Positions 33,504 through 44,521 are shown, numbered from the stretch's first letter. The stretch: 64,000 nucleotides of DNA from Basidiobolus meristosporus CBS 931.73 (GCA_002104905.1 MCFE01000426.1:1-64000); one strand, 5' to 3'. The notes: generated by a model not told the origin, from the sequence alone. Numbers and translations are program-made.

Positions 33504-34259
33504 ATGAAGCACAACAATCAGTTGCCCAACAATCACTTCCGTAAGGACTGGCAATTGCGCGTCAAGACTTGGTTCGACCAAGCCGGCCGCAAGAAGCGCA
33601 GAAGACTCAATCGCGTCCAAAAGGCTGCTCGCATTGCCCCTCGCCCCGTTGATGGCCTTCTTAGACCCGCTGTCAGATGCCCAACTATCAAATACAACAC
33701 CAAGTTGAGAGCTGGCAAGGGCTTCACATTGGAGGAATTGAAGGTAAACCACATCACAATAGATCCTCCAGCCGACTCCATCTAAACTGGCTGCTTTTCA
33801 GGAAGCTGGAATCAGACGCAAGGAGGCTCTTACCATCGGTATCTCCGTCGACCACCGTCGTCGCAACAAGTCCGAGGAGTCCCTTCAATTGAACGTCCAA
33901 CGCCTCAAGGCTTACAAGGCTAAGCTTATCGTCTTCCCCAAGAAGGCTGGTAAGCCCAAGAAGGGTGACAGCGAGGTACATAGAACTTGACAAGGAATCC
34001 ATTGTTGGGAACATTTGTCTAATTGTAACGTGAAACTTAGGCTGCCGAACTTGCTGATGCCAAGCAAATCGCTGGCCCTGTTATGCCTGTTGCTCAAGTC
34101 ATCACCAAGGAGAAGGCCCGCAAGGTCACTGAAGAGGAGAAGAGCAAGAGTGCTTATGCTACTCTTCGTTTGGTCCGCTCTGAGCAACGCTACCGCGGTA
34201 TCCGCGAGAAGCGTGCTAAGCTTAAGGCTGAGGAAGAAGCCCAAAAGGTCAAGAAATAA
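33504..34259 (+). CDS. RPL13: 60S ribosomal protein eL13
   Basis: Exons 33504-33743, 33802-33975 and 34041-34259 give 210 residues. Family hallmarks: [64 protein letters not shown], then [19 protein letters not shown] and the C-terminal [14 protein letters not shown]. Codon use is strongly biased (AAG, GCC, CGC), as expected for a highly expressed gene. Several overlapping minus-strand ORFs are shadows of that bias. An AATAAATCGG poly(A)-like signal follows the stop. Confidence 0.97.
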
Positions 34260-34399
34260 ACAACCGGCTTCTCGATTGTACAACCATGTTAAAATAATAA
34301 ATCGGCTAATATTGTGCAAATCCATGGCTTGATTTATTCATACTCGGTGGATAGCATCATAATGACGGTAGCATTTGGATTTGGAAATGTTTCGACCGA

Positions 34400-36651
34400 T
34401 CAGATGAAACACATGATTTGATCGTTGTACGGCTGATGATTTTTCGTAAACAACCGTGCGACGTTTTTCAGGAAAGGTAAATAAACATGTAGCCCAACCT
34501 TTGCCTTACCAACCAGTTTGCTCAGTTCAAAGTTCAGAATATCGGACTGCTTCAGATTGATGATGGGCGTAGTGGACTCATGGATACCACTCTTGTCTGG
34601 ATATAGCCAACTGCTCGATTTGATCTTTTCTTTCAAGAAGCCATCGACTATGAATACACCTTTGGCGTCGAGGCAATCAAGGAATACTTGGGTTTTGGTC
34701 AGGCTCGTGAAATACAAATGGGTGATGTTCTCTGGATTGAATTCTCTCTTGAAGTGATTTGCTACGTGGAGTGTTTGCTTCATAAAATCTGATGAATAAG
34801 TTGGTCTCCAATCGCTAGCAGCAAATGGTGGACTCGTAAGCAGCCTGAAATCGATTGGCTCAAGAACCATTTTGCTGAGTGAGGCAGCATTTTGCATCAT
34901 TGTTCCGCTTGCTGGAGTCAAAAGTTTGGTCATTTCCAGTGAATATAAGACAGGAAGCGAATTTGTAGATGGGTTATCTCCGTGGCCTGTCTCTTCTGTG
35001 GATCGATTCTTACTTGGGTGCTGAGATAACATTGGCGTCTTATTTGCTGGACATTGTAGCCCTATATCATGCTTAAATTTCTACAGTGTAAGTCCCAAAT
35101 ATTCATGTTGAATGCATTGAAGGCCCTAATACCTGACCAGATGGTTGATCCTGTGGATCTACTTTGGTTTCGTCTATACAGTTGGATTCCAGGTGCTTCA
35201 TTGTCAAGTATCCTACGGCAGAGGGGAGTTCGTCGCAATAAACATCATTGGTGGGTGCTTGTGTAAGCATGGCAACTTCACCGAATTCCCCAAGGATCTC
35301 GTGCTTAGACTCAAAGTTTGTGAGCCTTGTACACATCTGACGGCTAAGGAATCCCCTGATGTAGCTTTGGAGCTGTAGGGTATAGTCAGTATTGGAGTAT
35401 CTATAAATAGATCATACTTTCTCTTGGTACCTTAACTACGGTATGTTCAGCCTGTTGCATATCTTCCAGTTTACGGCGGTAGTCCCTTCTGCAAAGCACA
35501 CCTCGAGCCTTTGCTTGGATTGCAAGCAGGACACTGGCGTTGCGCATGCCGTACGGGTGTGCTATATGCTCGCTACTGGTTGAACAGAATATGGCATCTT
35601 ATGGATGATTGATCAAATGAACTAGGTAAAGGCCATTGATCATCCAATTACCTTGACGTTTCTGAATCTCCTGTGATAGAATCGCTTCGACACACTTGAA
35701 AGTAGGGATGGGGGCTCCTATTGCCTCAAGCTCCTTCAGGGCAGCCTGGATTTGCTCCTCTGTGAATGAGACATTAGAGTGTGAAAAGCAGCTCAAGAGA
35801 TTCAGATATACCAGAGAAGTGGAGTTTTCCTATCAGATTGTTCATCTTTGGACCACGGCCTTGTTGAAAGAGATAATGGCTGAAGCATAGTTAGGCAGGG
35901 GCTCGATTGATGATAGGATTCATTTTAGTAAGTACCCGAGTGCATGGATACAATAGATCACTTTTGGGAGGTTTTTCTTGGCGTATAGGTCTGTAAGCTC
36001 AAAATGAAAATTCTATGCACCAAGTTAGAAAGGAGCGCTGAAAGACAGGCCTCCGGGTTAGGTAGTTACCTCAGGAAGGCCAATCTTTCTAATGGCATCC
36101 AAAAAGTAATTGATATTGTCGGAATGTCTATATTGTATTCTAGGATCCTGATCGAACATTAGTAAGAATTGTAACACTACCAAAATTCTTGATCCATCGC
36201 TACTTGAAAGATTTTTTTGACACTGCTCGGTTCATAAATTCGGGCTATCTTGGCGATGATCACTCCATCTCGCAAGCTTTGCTCGATCTTATCGATGGGT
36301 GCTATTTCCTCTTCTATGCAAGTCTCAAGCCAACTAATATACAGAGCCTGATTAGATTCGCCTCCCACCAGAAGGATTGTACACCAGTTTTACTCTTTTG
36401 CTTCTCCTATGTGACACAGGTACTCGTATACCTGGATGTTACGTCTCTCCATATCGATCCATGCAGCATTTCTTCGAGCTTGAAAGGAGCTGCTGTCGAT
36501 GGTGGAATTCTTCTGTAGCCTCAGCCTTCCTTTCAAGCCTTCACGAAAATTGAATATTGCGAACTGAAAGCAGAATCCGGCAAGACTCACCTGCAACGCC
36601 CTCAGGCTCAGGGGAAGTCAGTGTTCTAGTAGTTATCGTGCGGATCACCAT
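34400..36651 (-). CDS. miniature IQGAP-like protein: CH domain plus IQ motifs, no GAP-related domain
   Basis: Ten exons: 36651-36591, 36529-36394, 36333-36204, 36147-36070, 36012-35936, 35879-35812, 35759-35652, 35597-35431, 35372-35133 and 35080-34400; 1746 nt, 581 residues, all in phase. The N-terminus is the IQGAP-type calponin homology domain: RRNIQVYEYLCHIGEAKDW, SLRDGVIIAKIARIYEPSS, YRHSDNINYFLDAIRKIGLP, DLYAKKNLPKVIYCIHAL, followed by the IQGAP-typical LIGKLHFSEEQIQAALKEL. Two IQ motifs come next: AIQAKARGVLCRRDYRR and LQSYIRGFLSRQ. The remaining 250-odd residues match nothing I know, and no RasGAP-like GRD or RasGAP_C is visible. Full IQGAPs (about 1500 residues) link actin, calmodulin and Cdc42/Rac at the contractile ring; this form could bind actin and calmodulin only. 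Confidence 0.88.
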
Positions 36652-36982
36652 AATGCAGCATGAAAAGCGCTCGTTTTAAATATCTATCAAGTTAATCTAT
36701 ATTAAGGTGCCAGTGTAGGAAGTCGGAATTCCTGGTTATATATGGAAAATCACTCAATAATGTTCATTATTGCTTGGATCAAACGGATAAACTACCCCAG
36801 TGAGGGCGGTCGGGAATTTCGAAGTCCCACACACTCGGCACCATGAACACAATGCACTGTATCGGGCCTAGTGCTATTCCAAGTGTTCTTTGATACGCTG
36901 ACTTTATTGATCCCAATTATTACGCAATGCTGAACCAATTGAATGGGGATGTTTAAAATATCTGGATCTATATGTATACGGA
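36652..36982. other. intergenic region
   Basis: No ORF; promoter side of the IQGAP-like gene and 3' end of the F-box gene. Confidence 0.4.
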
Positions 36983-38524
36983 TTAGCTAACTAACAGAGG
37001 GAAGGCTATATAATTCAACCTCGAGTTCTCATTCAAATCTTTCAGAGAATTCTCGGTGATCACCAAATCAGAGATGTGAAGATACTTTAATCTCCGACAA
37101 CACCTTATAGCAGTGTGGACAATGAAGTCACCACATAATGGAGTGTTCGCAATGGGCTCCCCGAGGGCGATGTGCACCAATTGTATTGCTGTTCTCATAA
37201 ATTCACACATCTCGGCCGCGGGGAAGGTCATCTTTTGAATATCTAGATATCGCAGGTTGCTGGAGTAACGAATCATGCTCTGTAGAGTTTCCGAATCTAT
37301 CAGGTCGGTGCCCACCTGGCTGACCACGAGTTTGTGCAAACTGGGTCCAGCTGTCTCAATGATCTTACGCACCGTTCCACAACTCACGTATGGAAGCTTG
37401 CAAAGGTGCAATTCCTGGAGGTTTTTGCACGCTGGATAGATTTTTCGGAACTCTTTGTCGCTCATGTTGAAGCAGTCATGGAATTCTATGCATTTGAGGT
37501 TGTTAAACTGGCCGATCTTTTCAAGCCCACTTTTACTTGGAATGTAGTCTACTATGCGGAGTTCTTGAAGGCTGTTACCGTGGTGTGTGAGTAGTGCGTC
37601 AATGGTTTCCGTCAATGGTTTGTGGGCGCCCTCCACATGTAACGCCCTTAAATACCCGGGTTCTTGTGCAGCGATGAGTGCGGCGATATCGCTATCTTCT
37701 ATTTTGGCGACCCAAGGATCAAGGTGAAGGCTGATCTTACGGAAACTGCGGGCCGATTTGCAGATGGTATCCAAGTAGATATCCTCTGTACACGGGGAGC
37801 TGGTAGGGTCATACCTCCAATGCAATTCCAGCTCCTGTAGGGCTGTCAACTCCGTATCAAGAAATATATCTTTTAACGGAACCATTCCCCTCCAGACTAG
37901 TTTGTGAATGGTATCGTAATTGCCGCCTTTGAAAAGTGACCAGAGCTTTTGCGTAATTTTTTGATCAATCAGCGCCTCTTCAGTTGTATAGCCGATGCAC
38001 CATACGGGCTTCGAGGTTCCATTGACAACTCGAAGAGACTCCTGGAATTTGACTAGATTCACGGTTCTAGCCAAACTTAAATATGGATACAATGGCTTAT
38101 AATGGGTATAGAATGTAGGGCTGCTTATTGCAGGTGAGTAGCGAACCATCTCTCCTTCATCGGGGGAAGTGCCGATTTGTGTGATGAGACGCTGAAGGAA
38201 CATTACTATCTTGGTGAGATAGTCCACCGGAGGTACACATATTGAGTCAATCTTCGAGAAACGAAGCTTCTCATCACTTCCGAATCCATCAGGATCTGTG
38301 CAGCTCAGGTGCGTACGTAAGAGCATCGCAATTCGAATCTTGGCCTCTGCGTCACAAGCTTCGTTGGGGACAAAACTCCATGGGTCTTTATACAAATGGC
38401 ACACACCAAGTAAAGACCAATTCCGGGATACTAAGCATATGCTATACAAGGTTGCGAAATCCTCACTCACCCAACGAAAAATGGTTGGGAGGCAGTCTAA
38501 GGGAAGGCCCAGCTTCTTAATCAT
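36983..38524 (-). CDS. F-box/leucine-rich-repeat protein
   Basis: Single-exon ORF of 513 residues. The N-terminus is an F-box (LPLDCLPTIFRWVSEDFATL, CLVSRNWSLLGVCHLYKDPW), which docks to Skp1 in SCF ubiquitin ligases. From about residue 200 the sequence falls into irregular leucine-rich repeats with the pattern LQELELHW, FRKISLHL, LRALHVEGA, LQELRIVDY, LKCIEFHDC, LQELHLCKL, LRYLDIQKM and LKYLHISDL. Such repeats usually carry the degradation substrate. F-box/LRR genes are often numerous and intronless in early-diverging fungi; the substrate cannot be predicted. Confidence 0.88.
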   Translation of the reverse strand: MIKKLGLPLDCLPTIFRWVSEDFATLYSICLVSRNWSLLGVCHLYKDPWSFVPNEACDAEAKIRIAMLLRTHLSCTDPDGFGSDEKLRFSKIDSICVPPVDYLTKIVMFLQRLITQIGTSPDEGEMVRYSPAISSPTFYTHYKPLYPYLSLARTVNLVKFQESLRVVNGTSKPVWCIGYTTEEALIDQKITQKLWSLFKGGNYDTIHKLVWRGMVPLKDIFLDTELTALQELELHWRYDPTSSPCTEDIYLDTICKSARSFRKISLHLDPWVAKIEDSDIAALIAAQEPGYLRALHVEGAHKPLTETIDALLTHHGNSLQELRIVDYIPSKSGLEKIGQFNNLKCIEFHDCFNMSDKEFRKIYPACKNLQELHLCKLPYVSCGTVRKIIETAGPSLHKLVVSQVGTDLIDSETLQSMIRYSSNLRYLDIQKMTFPAAEMCEFMRTAIQLVHIALGEPIANTPLCGDFIVHTAIRCCRRLKYLHISDLVITENSLKDLNENSRLNYIAFPLLVS

Positions 38525-39858
38525 CGAAATATGGACAAGCGAAATCTATGATGCTAAAATATTGGCAATGCTAGCCAAGAAAGGGATAAAGAAGAGGATC
38601 AGGGGAGAGGGCCAGAGATCTTTAGTACAGAGGATGAACAGTCCTGTACCACCCATTAAATATGACAAGGGGCGGGTCATCGTGTACACTTCAGACTTCA
38701 CACATCAGAATGAAAACAGGGATGATCAAATGAGACAGGGTTAGGGTAGGGATTGCCTTGAATGATAAAGACAGTGTCAGACAGAAACCAATAGAGTAAA
38801 TCTTTACAAACACAATTGAGATGCACGAGGTGCCTGTAACAATCACAGTTCATGTTTAATGTCACTTCTGCCATCATGTTGCTTCACTTTGCCTCTCCTG
38901 AAAATGTCTGACTGAGTTAACAAACCTAGGCAAACGGATAGAAAACACCAGTGATCTACAGACCGTTGTGGCTGCTGCGCTGAAGCTCGCTCATGATGCT
39001 TGGACACTTCTTGATGGAGTCTCATGCGTCATTGGCTAGGTTCCAGATCAGCTTGCTGGAGTGACAACTCTGGTGTATTCATAATGGCATGATTCTTAAC
39101 AAATGGGATGGGACATCTTTTCTCCATTTGGACATAGGGGTAACGAACTCCTTTTTATGGTGAATCACATTGCCCGGCATTAGGAAATAAGCCTACTTGG
39201 AAGATTGCAGGGACTAATCATGCCATCCTGCCTGGATAATTGTTGACTCATATATGAAGATCTCATTTTTGCCGACTACCTTTGCTGTACCAGATGATGC
39301 TATATCATGCTATCTACATCCTTCCACTGAGCTGAGGGATGCATTTGCTATGTTCGTGAGTAAATTAGGTAGGTTTCAGACGAATCTGTTTAACTAGGTT
39401 CGGTGTGATGCACTGCTTATTACACCTACTGCCTCAGGGTCTGGAATAATCGGCCATTAGTGCAAAGCATTCACTTCATCCCTGAATTCCCTACTCAGCA
39501 TATGGTCATAATAGTTGCTGATCTGAACAGAGAACCTGGTCACCATTTGCGAACTATAAATACCTGATTCAACTGCGCTAAAGCATTGAAGATTTGGTCA
39601 TTATCAGCATTCCACGCATACAGCACTATGTGCATGTCTGATCGTATCAATTTCCCTGATATCGTGCCCGATTTGATTCACACCTGTTGGCTGGTAAATG
39701 AATCCTAAAATACCAGAGCGGTCTGTAGGTATCGAGGTCACACCGTAGCAACGATGCGCTTTGCAGCATATGTACGTCGAATGCTTGAGTTTATTGTACA
39801 TTATGGTAATTAATGGAAATGACTGATTGGTTCGGTAATTATACACAAATATCACTGA
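38525..39858. other. 1.3-kb region without a supported gene
   Basis: Open frames here (e.g. plus 38298-38744, minus 38843-39025, minus 39604-39855) are short, have biased or stop-rich surroundings and show no motif. CAGTTGAGT/TGATTGTT-type AT-rich sequence dominates. A multi-exon gene cannot be excluded. Confidence 0.4.
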
Positions 39859-40368
39859 TCACGAGTAGGTGGTCTCCTTGGAGGCTACATCTTCCTCCTT
39901 GAGGAACTTGGACTGTGGTTGAGTGGATCTGGTCAACGTTAGCTCACTGGCCAGCTCGCTGCCGAACGATGACTGCTTTAATATCAGGCGTCGATTCTCC
40001 TGCCTCAGCTTCGTCACCTCGCTATCCTTCCTCACAATGATTTGGCGAAGCGCATGAGCGGTAAGCTTCGCCTGGGCTAGCTCTTGAGATAACGCACGGT
40101 TTTGTTCCAGTAAATAAGTATTGTCAATACGTAATCTACAATCATCCATGGGTGTCGTTGGTATCTCCATGTCGGGGCCAGCCTCTAGAGAATTGATCGG
40201 GGAGTCACCACTTGGGGATATGGTATGGCAGGAGTGATGCGTGGGTGGGTGGGATGTCGGGTCAATATTGTGGGTCAAGCTTGGTGCAGATGAAGGAGAG
40301 CCTTTTCGTGTCAGTGATAGAAAGGGAGCGTATCGCGGGGAGGACTGGACACGTCGACGGTTTTTCAT
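39859..40368 (-). CDS. basic/coiled-coil protein of unknown function
   Basis: The frame is open from 40509, but the ATG at 40368 (MKNRRRVQSSPRYAPFLSL) is preferred: upstream sequence looks like leader, and this start gives 169 residues. The N-terminal half is basic and rich in Ser/Pro/His. From about residue 95 a coiled coil runs through NTYLLEQNRALSQELAQAK, LTAHALRQIIVRKDSEVTK and LRQENRRL. A short coil with Asn/Glu heptads after a basic N-terminus is reminiscent of shugoshin or bZIP-like dimerisers, but neither signature is clear. Function is left open. Confidence 0.5.
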   Translation of the reverse strand: MKNRRRVQSSPRYAPFLSLTRKGSPSSAPSLTHNIDPTSHPPTHHSCHTISPSGDSPINSLEAGPDMEIPTTPMDDCRLRIDNTYLLEQNRALSQELAQAKLTAHALRQIIVRKDSEVTKLRQENRRLILKQSSFGSELASELTLTRSTQPQSKFLKEEDVASKETTYS

Positions 40369-41146
40369 GGTGTTGGGAAGAGAAAGAGTGGGCAAAAGTG
40401 GAAGGATGTGGTGGCTTCTTTTAAGAGCAGGGAGAACAACGCCATCAGAGAGTATAACTGGGATTACAATTAACTTGGTTTCAAAAAGAGAGCATTTCCC
40501 GCAGTACACGGATATGGATATATTTGTTTAAATCAAGTGAGAGTGATTGAAGGCTCGTTTAGTCATAGCTGATCGAGTGATGTTATGGGTGAGATTGCTC
40601 AGATGCCTCCGTCATTGTGCCTAAATAACATCTCCCTCGCTTGGTAAGGATGATGCTAAACATACCCAGGCTAGGTCCAGGTCTCAGATTCCTGGCTAAT
40701 GGAGGTGAAGTGATCCAGGAACACGGATGTATTCTTGAATGTCGCTTAATGTTCGATGTGGTTCATGTGGCGGCCTCCATTTGATAAGGACTGCCTCCAT
40801 ATGATTAAGGATAAGCTAATACAATCATTAGAACAAAAAAGTTTTAATTCCTACTTAGCATAACACGAATGTCAAACACAGTATTAAAACACTCCTCATT
40901 TTGCTGAACCCGATGAGAATCGAATTTGCCTCATCATGCCTCCTCTTTCTTTAGACGCATGTAAGATCTATACCTCCTCTCTCTTTAGCTTAACTGATGC
41001 ATCTGTCCCAAGCCACATTAATTATCCGACCCACAAGCCTCCCAACTTAAAGTGCATGAAATAGACTTGGCCATTTTATGTTAATATTACAATAGCGGGT
41101 TTCCTATTTGGTGGAGCCGTGATGTGGGGTATATGTGGATGTCCCG
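40369..41146. other. intergenic region
   Basis: No supported ORF. Two imperfect copies of CCTCCATTTGATAAGGA (about 40775 and 40793) form a short direct repeat. Confidence 0.4.
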
Positions 41147-42499
41147 TCAATATCTGGAATACCAAAGATAGCGATCCTGACGAATATGTCCATACATCTC
41201 CCCGTCGGGAATAGTCGCTTGAAAACCCTGACTATGGTTGGTGAGCTGGATCTTTGGGGACGGTGTACAAATATTCCACATCGGGTTCTCCGTGGATAGT
41301 GTGGATATATCAGCTGAATATCTACCATTGTGTCGGTAATAGTTCTTTTGGGCCCAGTATATTTGCATCAAAACATAGCGAGTGTTGTATGAGGCGTCCG
41401 GCTTAAAGCAGGCGTCCTTGGTTTGGTTGGAGAAATAGACTGTGCCCCACCATTCGGGGTTGTGGATGTCTTGACTGTATTGAGGAGACCAGGTGTAATG
41501 GTATCTTTGTAGGTGCGCCAGGATGTGGGCTCTCTTTCGACGTCTAGGGCTTTCATCGTCGTTGCTTTCCACGGACTTCGGGGGCCAGCCAGATCTAAAA
41601 CGCTTAGTCAGCTCCTTCAGTAAACCAAAGGCATCACAATTAGTTACCTCATAAAATTGAAGTTTGAATAGCCATCGTCATCGTCTGGTCCTCGCTTGAT
41701 GACATTCTTCAAGCGATGAATTGGGATGGCCATTTCCACAGACCAGTAGCTATTTAAATTCGGCCTTCCAGAGGAAATTTCCTCCACAGAATGGACGATG
41801 TGAACTTCGTGTGACGTAAAGGTGCGAAGTTTGAAGCCAGAGCCCAAATCCCACGGCCTTTCGATACCCCCATCGACAGGGGGTTTCGTGAACTCTACTG
41901 CACGATAAATTCCCAGCGGATTTACTTGGATTCGCTTGTATTGGTGATTTGTTCTATCTACATCCAGGTATACCTCAAAAGTGTTGTCGATGAACTCTAT
42001 GAAATAATGCGACTAGTTAATGGCCATCCCAGAGGCTCCTTATACTTCCTAACGCTCACCTCTGGACCCTGAATCGAGCCTGGTAACATTAGCTGCAATG
42101 AAAGGATCGAACAACATTGCGCCGATATAAACAAAATGGCTATCCCAGGCCACCTGTGCGTTGTGAATTTCAATAGTTCAATATTAGCTCGACGGCCTGC
42201 TGTCGCATATTTGAGTGAGAGTGAGCACTTACCTTTGTTCGCGTTAGCATGCTGATCGGAGGTGGTGGACCGTGTGGGCCTTGAATATTCCCAAAGTCCG
42301 ACGTGTATGCCGCATTTTCCCACACTTCTTCGTCCAGCTTCCCATCGATAACCGGCGCCCGGAAAGTTTTCGGAGCAGGGTAGTGTTTCACCTCGGTTAC
42401 TGAACATCGTTGATTCTCGCCATGACGTGTATGCTGAGCCTCCGTGTACAGGCCCAGAATCCCAAAAGCAAACAAAAAGGAGTAGATCATCTCCACCAT
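41147..42499 (-). CDS. secreted CBM9-like carbohydrate-binding protein, apparent frameshift
   Basis: Exons 42499-42233, 42155-42060, 41996-41648 and 41594-41147. A signal peptide (MVEMIYSFLFAFGILGLYTEA) leads a family-9 carbohydrate-binding-like domain: FRAPVIDGKLDEEVWENAAY, then VAWDSHFVYIGA, MLFDPFIAANVTRLDS, EFIDNTFEVYLDVDRTNHQY, SYWSVEMAIPIHRL, and WPPKSVESN near its end. A C-terminal extension follows, with HNPEWWGTVYFSN and QIYWAQKNYYRHNGRYSADI. Inside exon 2, at GCGCGC (about 42119-42124), the conserved reading needs two bases fewer: the frame before it gives FVYIGA and the frame after it gives MLFDP. This is either an assembly error, a disabling mutation, or bypassed by an alternative acceptor. 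The substrate is unknown. Confidence 0.75.
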
Positions 42500-43039
42500 A
42501 GGTCGAAATAAGTAATATAGCTCTATTGAAAGAAAAGGAAGGAGGGAAGAACTGAGCTTCGAGCAAAATAGCCTGTATCCACACAAATATAATGAAAACC
42601 CGAACGGACTTCTATATAAATACAGTTACAAAGAGACAGCGGGAATGGAGATCTGAATGTCGGAATAGAATGAGCTTTCTCATGTGCTCGACTGGACATA
42701 TTTAAGCGAGGGCGCCCCTATACTTCTCAACAAGCTATGCAAGTAAGCACACATATGTGGCTTCGTAAATAAATAGAGAATTCCTCTCCCCAGATACCCT
42801 GAATAAATATACATGGATTCCAGCACATATATTATTCAAGTTTATTTGGACTTCGTACTATGACAATTCTCCGAACGTCATCAATGGTAATTGGTGCACA
42901 ACGATCCTCAGCACATTCAAAGAACAAAAGCCATTTTTGACGGTTTTTACAGGCAGTATTCAAATGGCAAAACTAGACAACCAAAAAACTATGCTCTATT
43001 GGACTATTATTACTATAAAACTAACACTACACGAACACT
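42500..43039. other. intergenic region
   Basis: Upstream of the CBM9-like gene and downstream of the 7TM-RGS gene; a TAT(A/T)TATA-rich stretch near 42609-42620 may serve the CBM9-like gene. No ORF supported. Confidence 0.4.
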
Positions 43040-44449
43040 CTACGCGCCTTCTATAAGATCGTCCCAGTGGTAATCACCACGACGATATCTTACTAGAAAT
43101 CTTGGGTAGGTGTTTCGGAACATAAGCTCCTTGACCTCGGCCTGGACAAGACTATACATTTCGACCTCCCAGTGGCCGTTTTTTGCTTGAATTCGAATTT
43201 GACGGAAAGTATCGTCCGTTAGATTCACTTGGAACCTGGCGTGTGGTGCGATGAAGGTCTCGTAGATATCCTTGAGATGCTCCTGAACTACTTCGGGGGA
43301 AGTAGAGTTGGATAGAGTGGCGATTCTCGCGAATGCCTCGTAGAAAAGCACACACTCCACAGTGAAATCGGCCACTGCAAACATCTTGAACTGGTAAAAG
43401 ATGTTTGGTTTCTGAAGCATTGCCTCGAAGGACTCTCTGGTCCTATCCAAAACAAGAGACTTTCCCTTGACGATGGGATGGCTGAGTGGTTTACCCTTCC
43501 GCAAATCGATCAGGTAGCTTTCAAACAAAGGCACTACGATGAGTAAAATGTAGACAAGGACCAAAGGAATCAGTGTCCATATCAGGCCAGAGACATCAGG
43601 ATCTATCTCATCTCTTATCTTATCTGTAGAGACAAAAATTAGTTGTAGCGTGTCTCCGATGACATTCACAGCTGTGGCACTAGCAAGCTCCCGCCGAATT
43701 CCGTATGCATCGTGAGCATTGCGCATCAGTAAGATCAAAATTGGTATGATCACCAGTCCATAAACGTAGCAGAGAACTCTACGCGGAACGTACTCCATGC
43801 CTGCGTAACAGTCCGTTGTAGGAGCCGGGCTCTGATTCAACCGAATGCTGAAGAGGTGCACAAGTGCGTTGATGCCACTATGGATTAACACAAATATGAT
43901 GAGCCAAGTGGTCATGTAGTTTGGGGTTGCGACGTATCGTCGTTGGTAAAACCAGTTGTTCTCTAGAATGGTGTCGTGCTTGATAGAACTGAGCTGGCTC
44001 GCCTCTACTGAATTCGTCTGGGTTAGGCTACGCAACTCCACGGACTCGTGGCTTTTTCTTTTGCTGAATGGGAATTTGGCCGGCTTTTTGGAGACCAAAC
44101 TCGGCTCGCCACCCATCTTCGTCAGCGCATCTTCCAGCTTGGCCTCGCTGATTTGGTAAAAGAAATACAGCTTGACACACCTACCGATGATTGAAATGTA
44201 TATCACGGGATACACAATCCCTGACATCCACAACACAACAGCACACGGAATCTTCGCTTGATTGTTGGCACGAGCAACCATCAATGCGATCATGGCGCAT
44301 ATCCCTATCGCGGCAGAAAGTGTCAGTCGAGGTGAACGATAACGAATGCATGGGTATCTTCTTCTATGCCATATCAACGAACAGGCAAAGCATGTTTGCA
44401 GCACCCAGAAAGCGCCTATAACATAAAGTACAACTACGTAGGTCTCCAT
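43040..44449 (-). CDS. 7TM receptor fused to a C-terminal RGS domain
   Basis: Single-exon ORF of 469 residues. Seven hydrophobic segments occupy about residues 5-305: TYVVVLYVIGAFWVLQTCF, LSAAIGICAMIALMVA, AVVLWMSGIVYPVIYISII, TTWLIIFVLIHSGINALV, VLCYVYGLVIIPILILLM, a weak sixth around VNVIGDTLQLIFVS, and IWTLIPLVLVYILLIVVPLF. A cytosolic tail has an RGS domain from about 350: FYQFKMFAVADFTVECVLFY, IYETFIAPHARFQVNL, VKELMFRNTYPRFLVRY. RGS domains speed GTP hydrolysis by G-alpha, so one chain may both sense a ligand and turn off signalling, as in plant AtRGS1 and Aspergillus GprK-type receptors. A TATATATA element lies 65 bases upstream of the ATG. The ligand is unknown. Confidence 0.88.
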   Translation of the reverse strand: METYVVVLYVIGAFWVLQTCFACSLIWHRRRYPCIRYRSPRLTLSAAIGICAMIALMVARANNQAKIPCAVVLWMSGIVYPVIYISIIGRCVKLYFFYQISEAKLEDALTKMGGEPSLVSKKPAKFPFSKRKSHESVELRSLTQTNSVEASQLSSIKHDTILENNWFYQRRYVATPNYMTTWLIIFVLIHSGINALVHLFSIRLNQSPAPTTDCYAGMEYVPRRVLCYVYGLVIIPILILLMRNAHDAYGIRRELASATAVNVIGDTLQLIFVSTDKIRDEIDPDVSGLIWTLIPLVLVYILLIVVPLFESYLIDLRKGKPLSHPIVKGKSLVLDRTRESFEAMLQKPNIFYQFKMFAVADFTVECVLFYEAFARIATLSNSTSPEVVQEHLKDIYETFIAPHARFQVNLTDDTFRQIRIQAKNGHWEVEMYSLVQAEVKELMFRNTYPRFLVRYRRGDYHWDDLIEGA

Positions 44450-44513
44450 TCGTGTAGGGGACCTCCACAGGGAATGTGCCTAAACAACAGCTAAGAACCC
44501 GCGAGAGTCCAGC

Positions 44514-44521
44514 TATATATA
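44514..44521 (-). promoter_or_regulatory. TATA element of the 7TM-RGS gene
   Basis: Self-complementary TATATATA 65 bases before the ATG at 44449. Confidence 0.4.

Noticed and set aside
33477-34325. Antisense and shifted ORFs over eL13
   Set aside because: Mirror images of biased codons; the plus-strand exons fully account for the family protein.
39859-40368. Firm shugoshin assignment for the coiled-coil protein
   Set aside because: Only a short Asn/Glu-rich coil is similar; the C-terminal basic SGO motif is not seen.
40369-40509. 47-residue N-terminal extension of the coiled-coil protein
   Set aside because: Hydrophobic mixed sequence unlike the rest and no better start context; treated as leader.
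42500-42586. 29-residue N-terminal extension of the CBM9-like protein
   Set aside because: The ATG at 42499 gives a clean signal peptide; the upstream extension would hide it.
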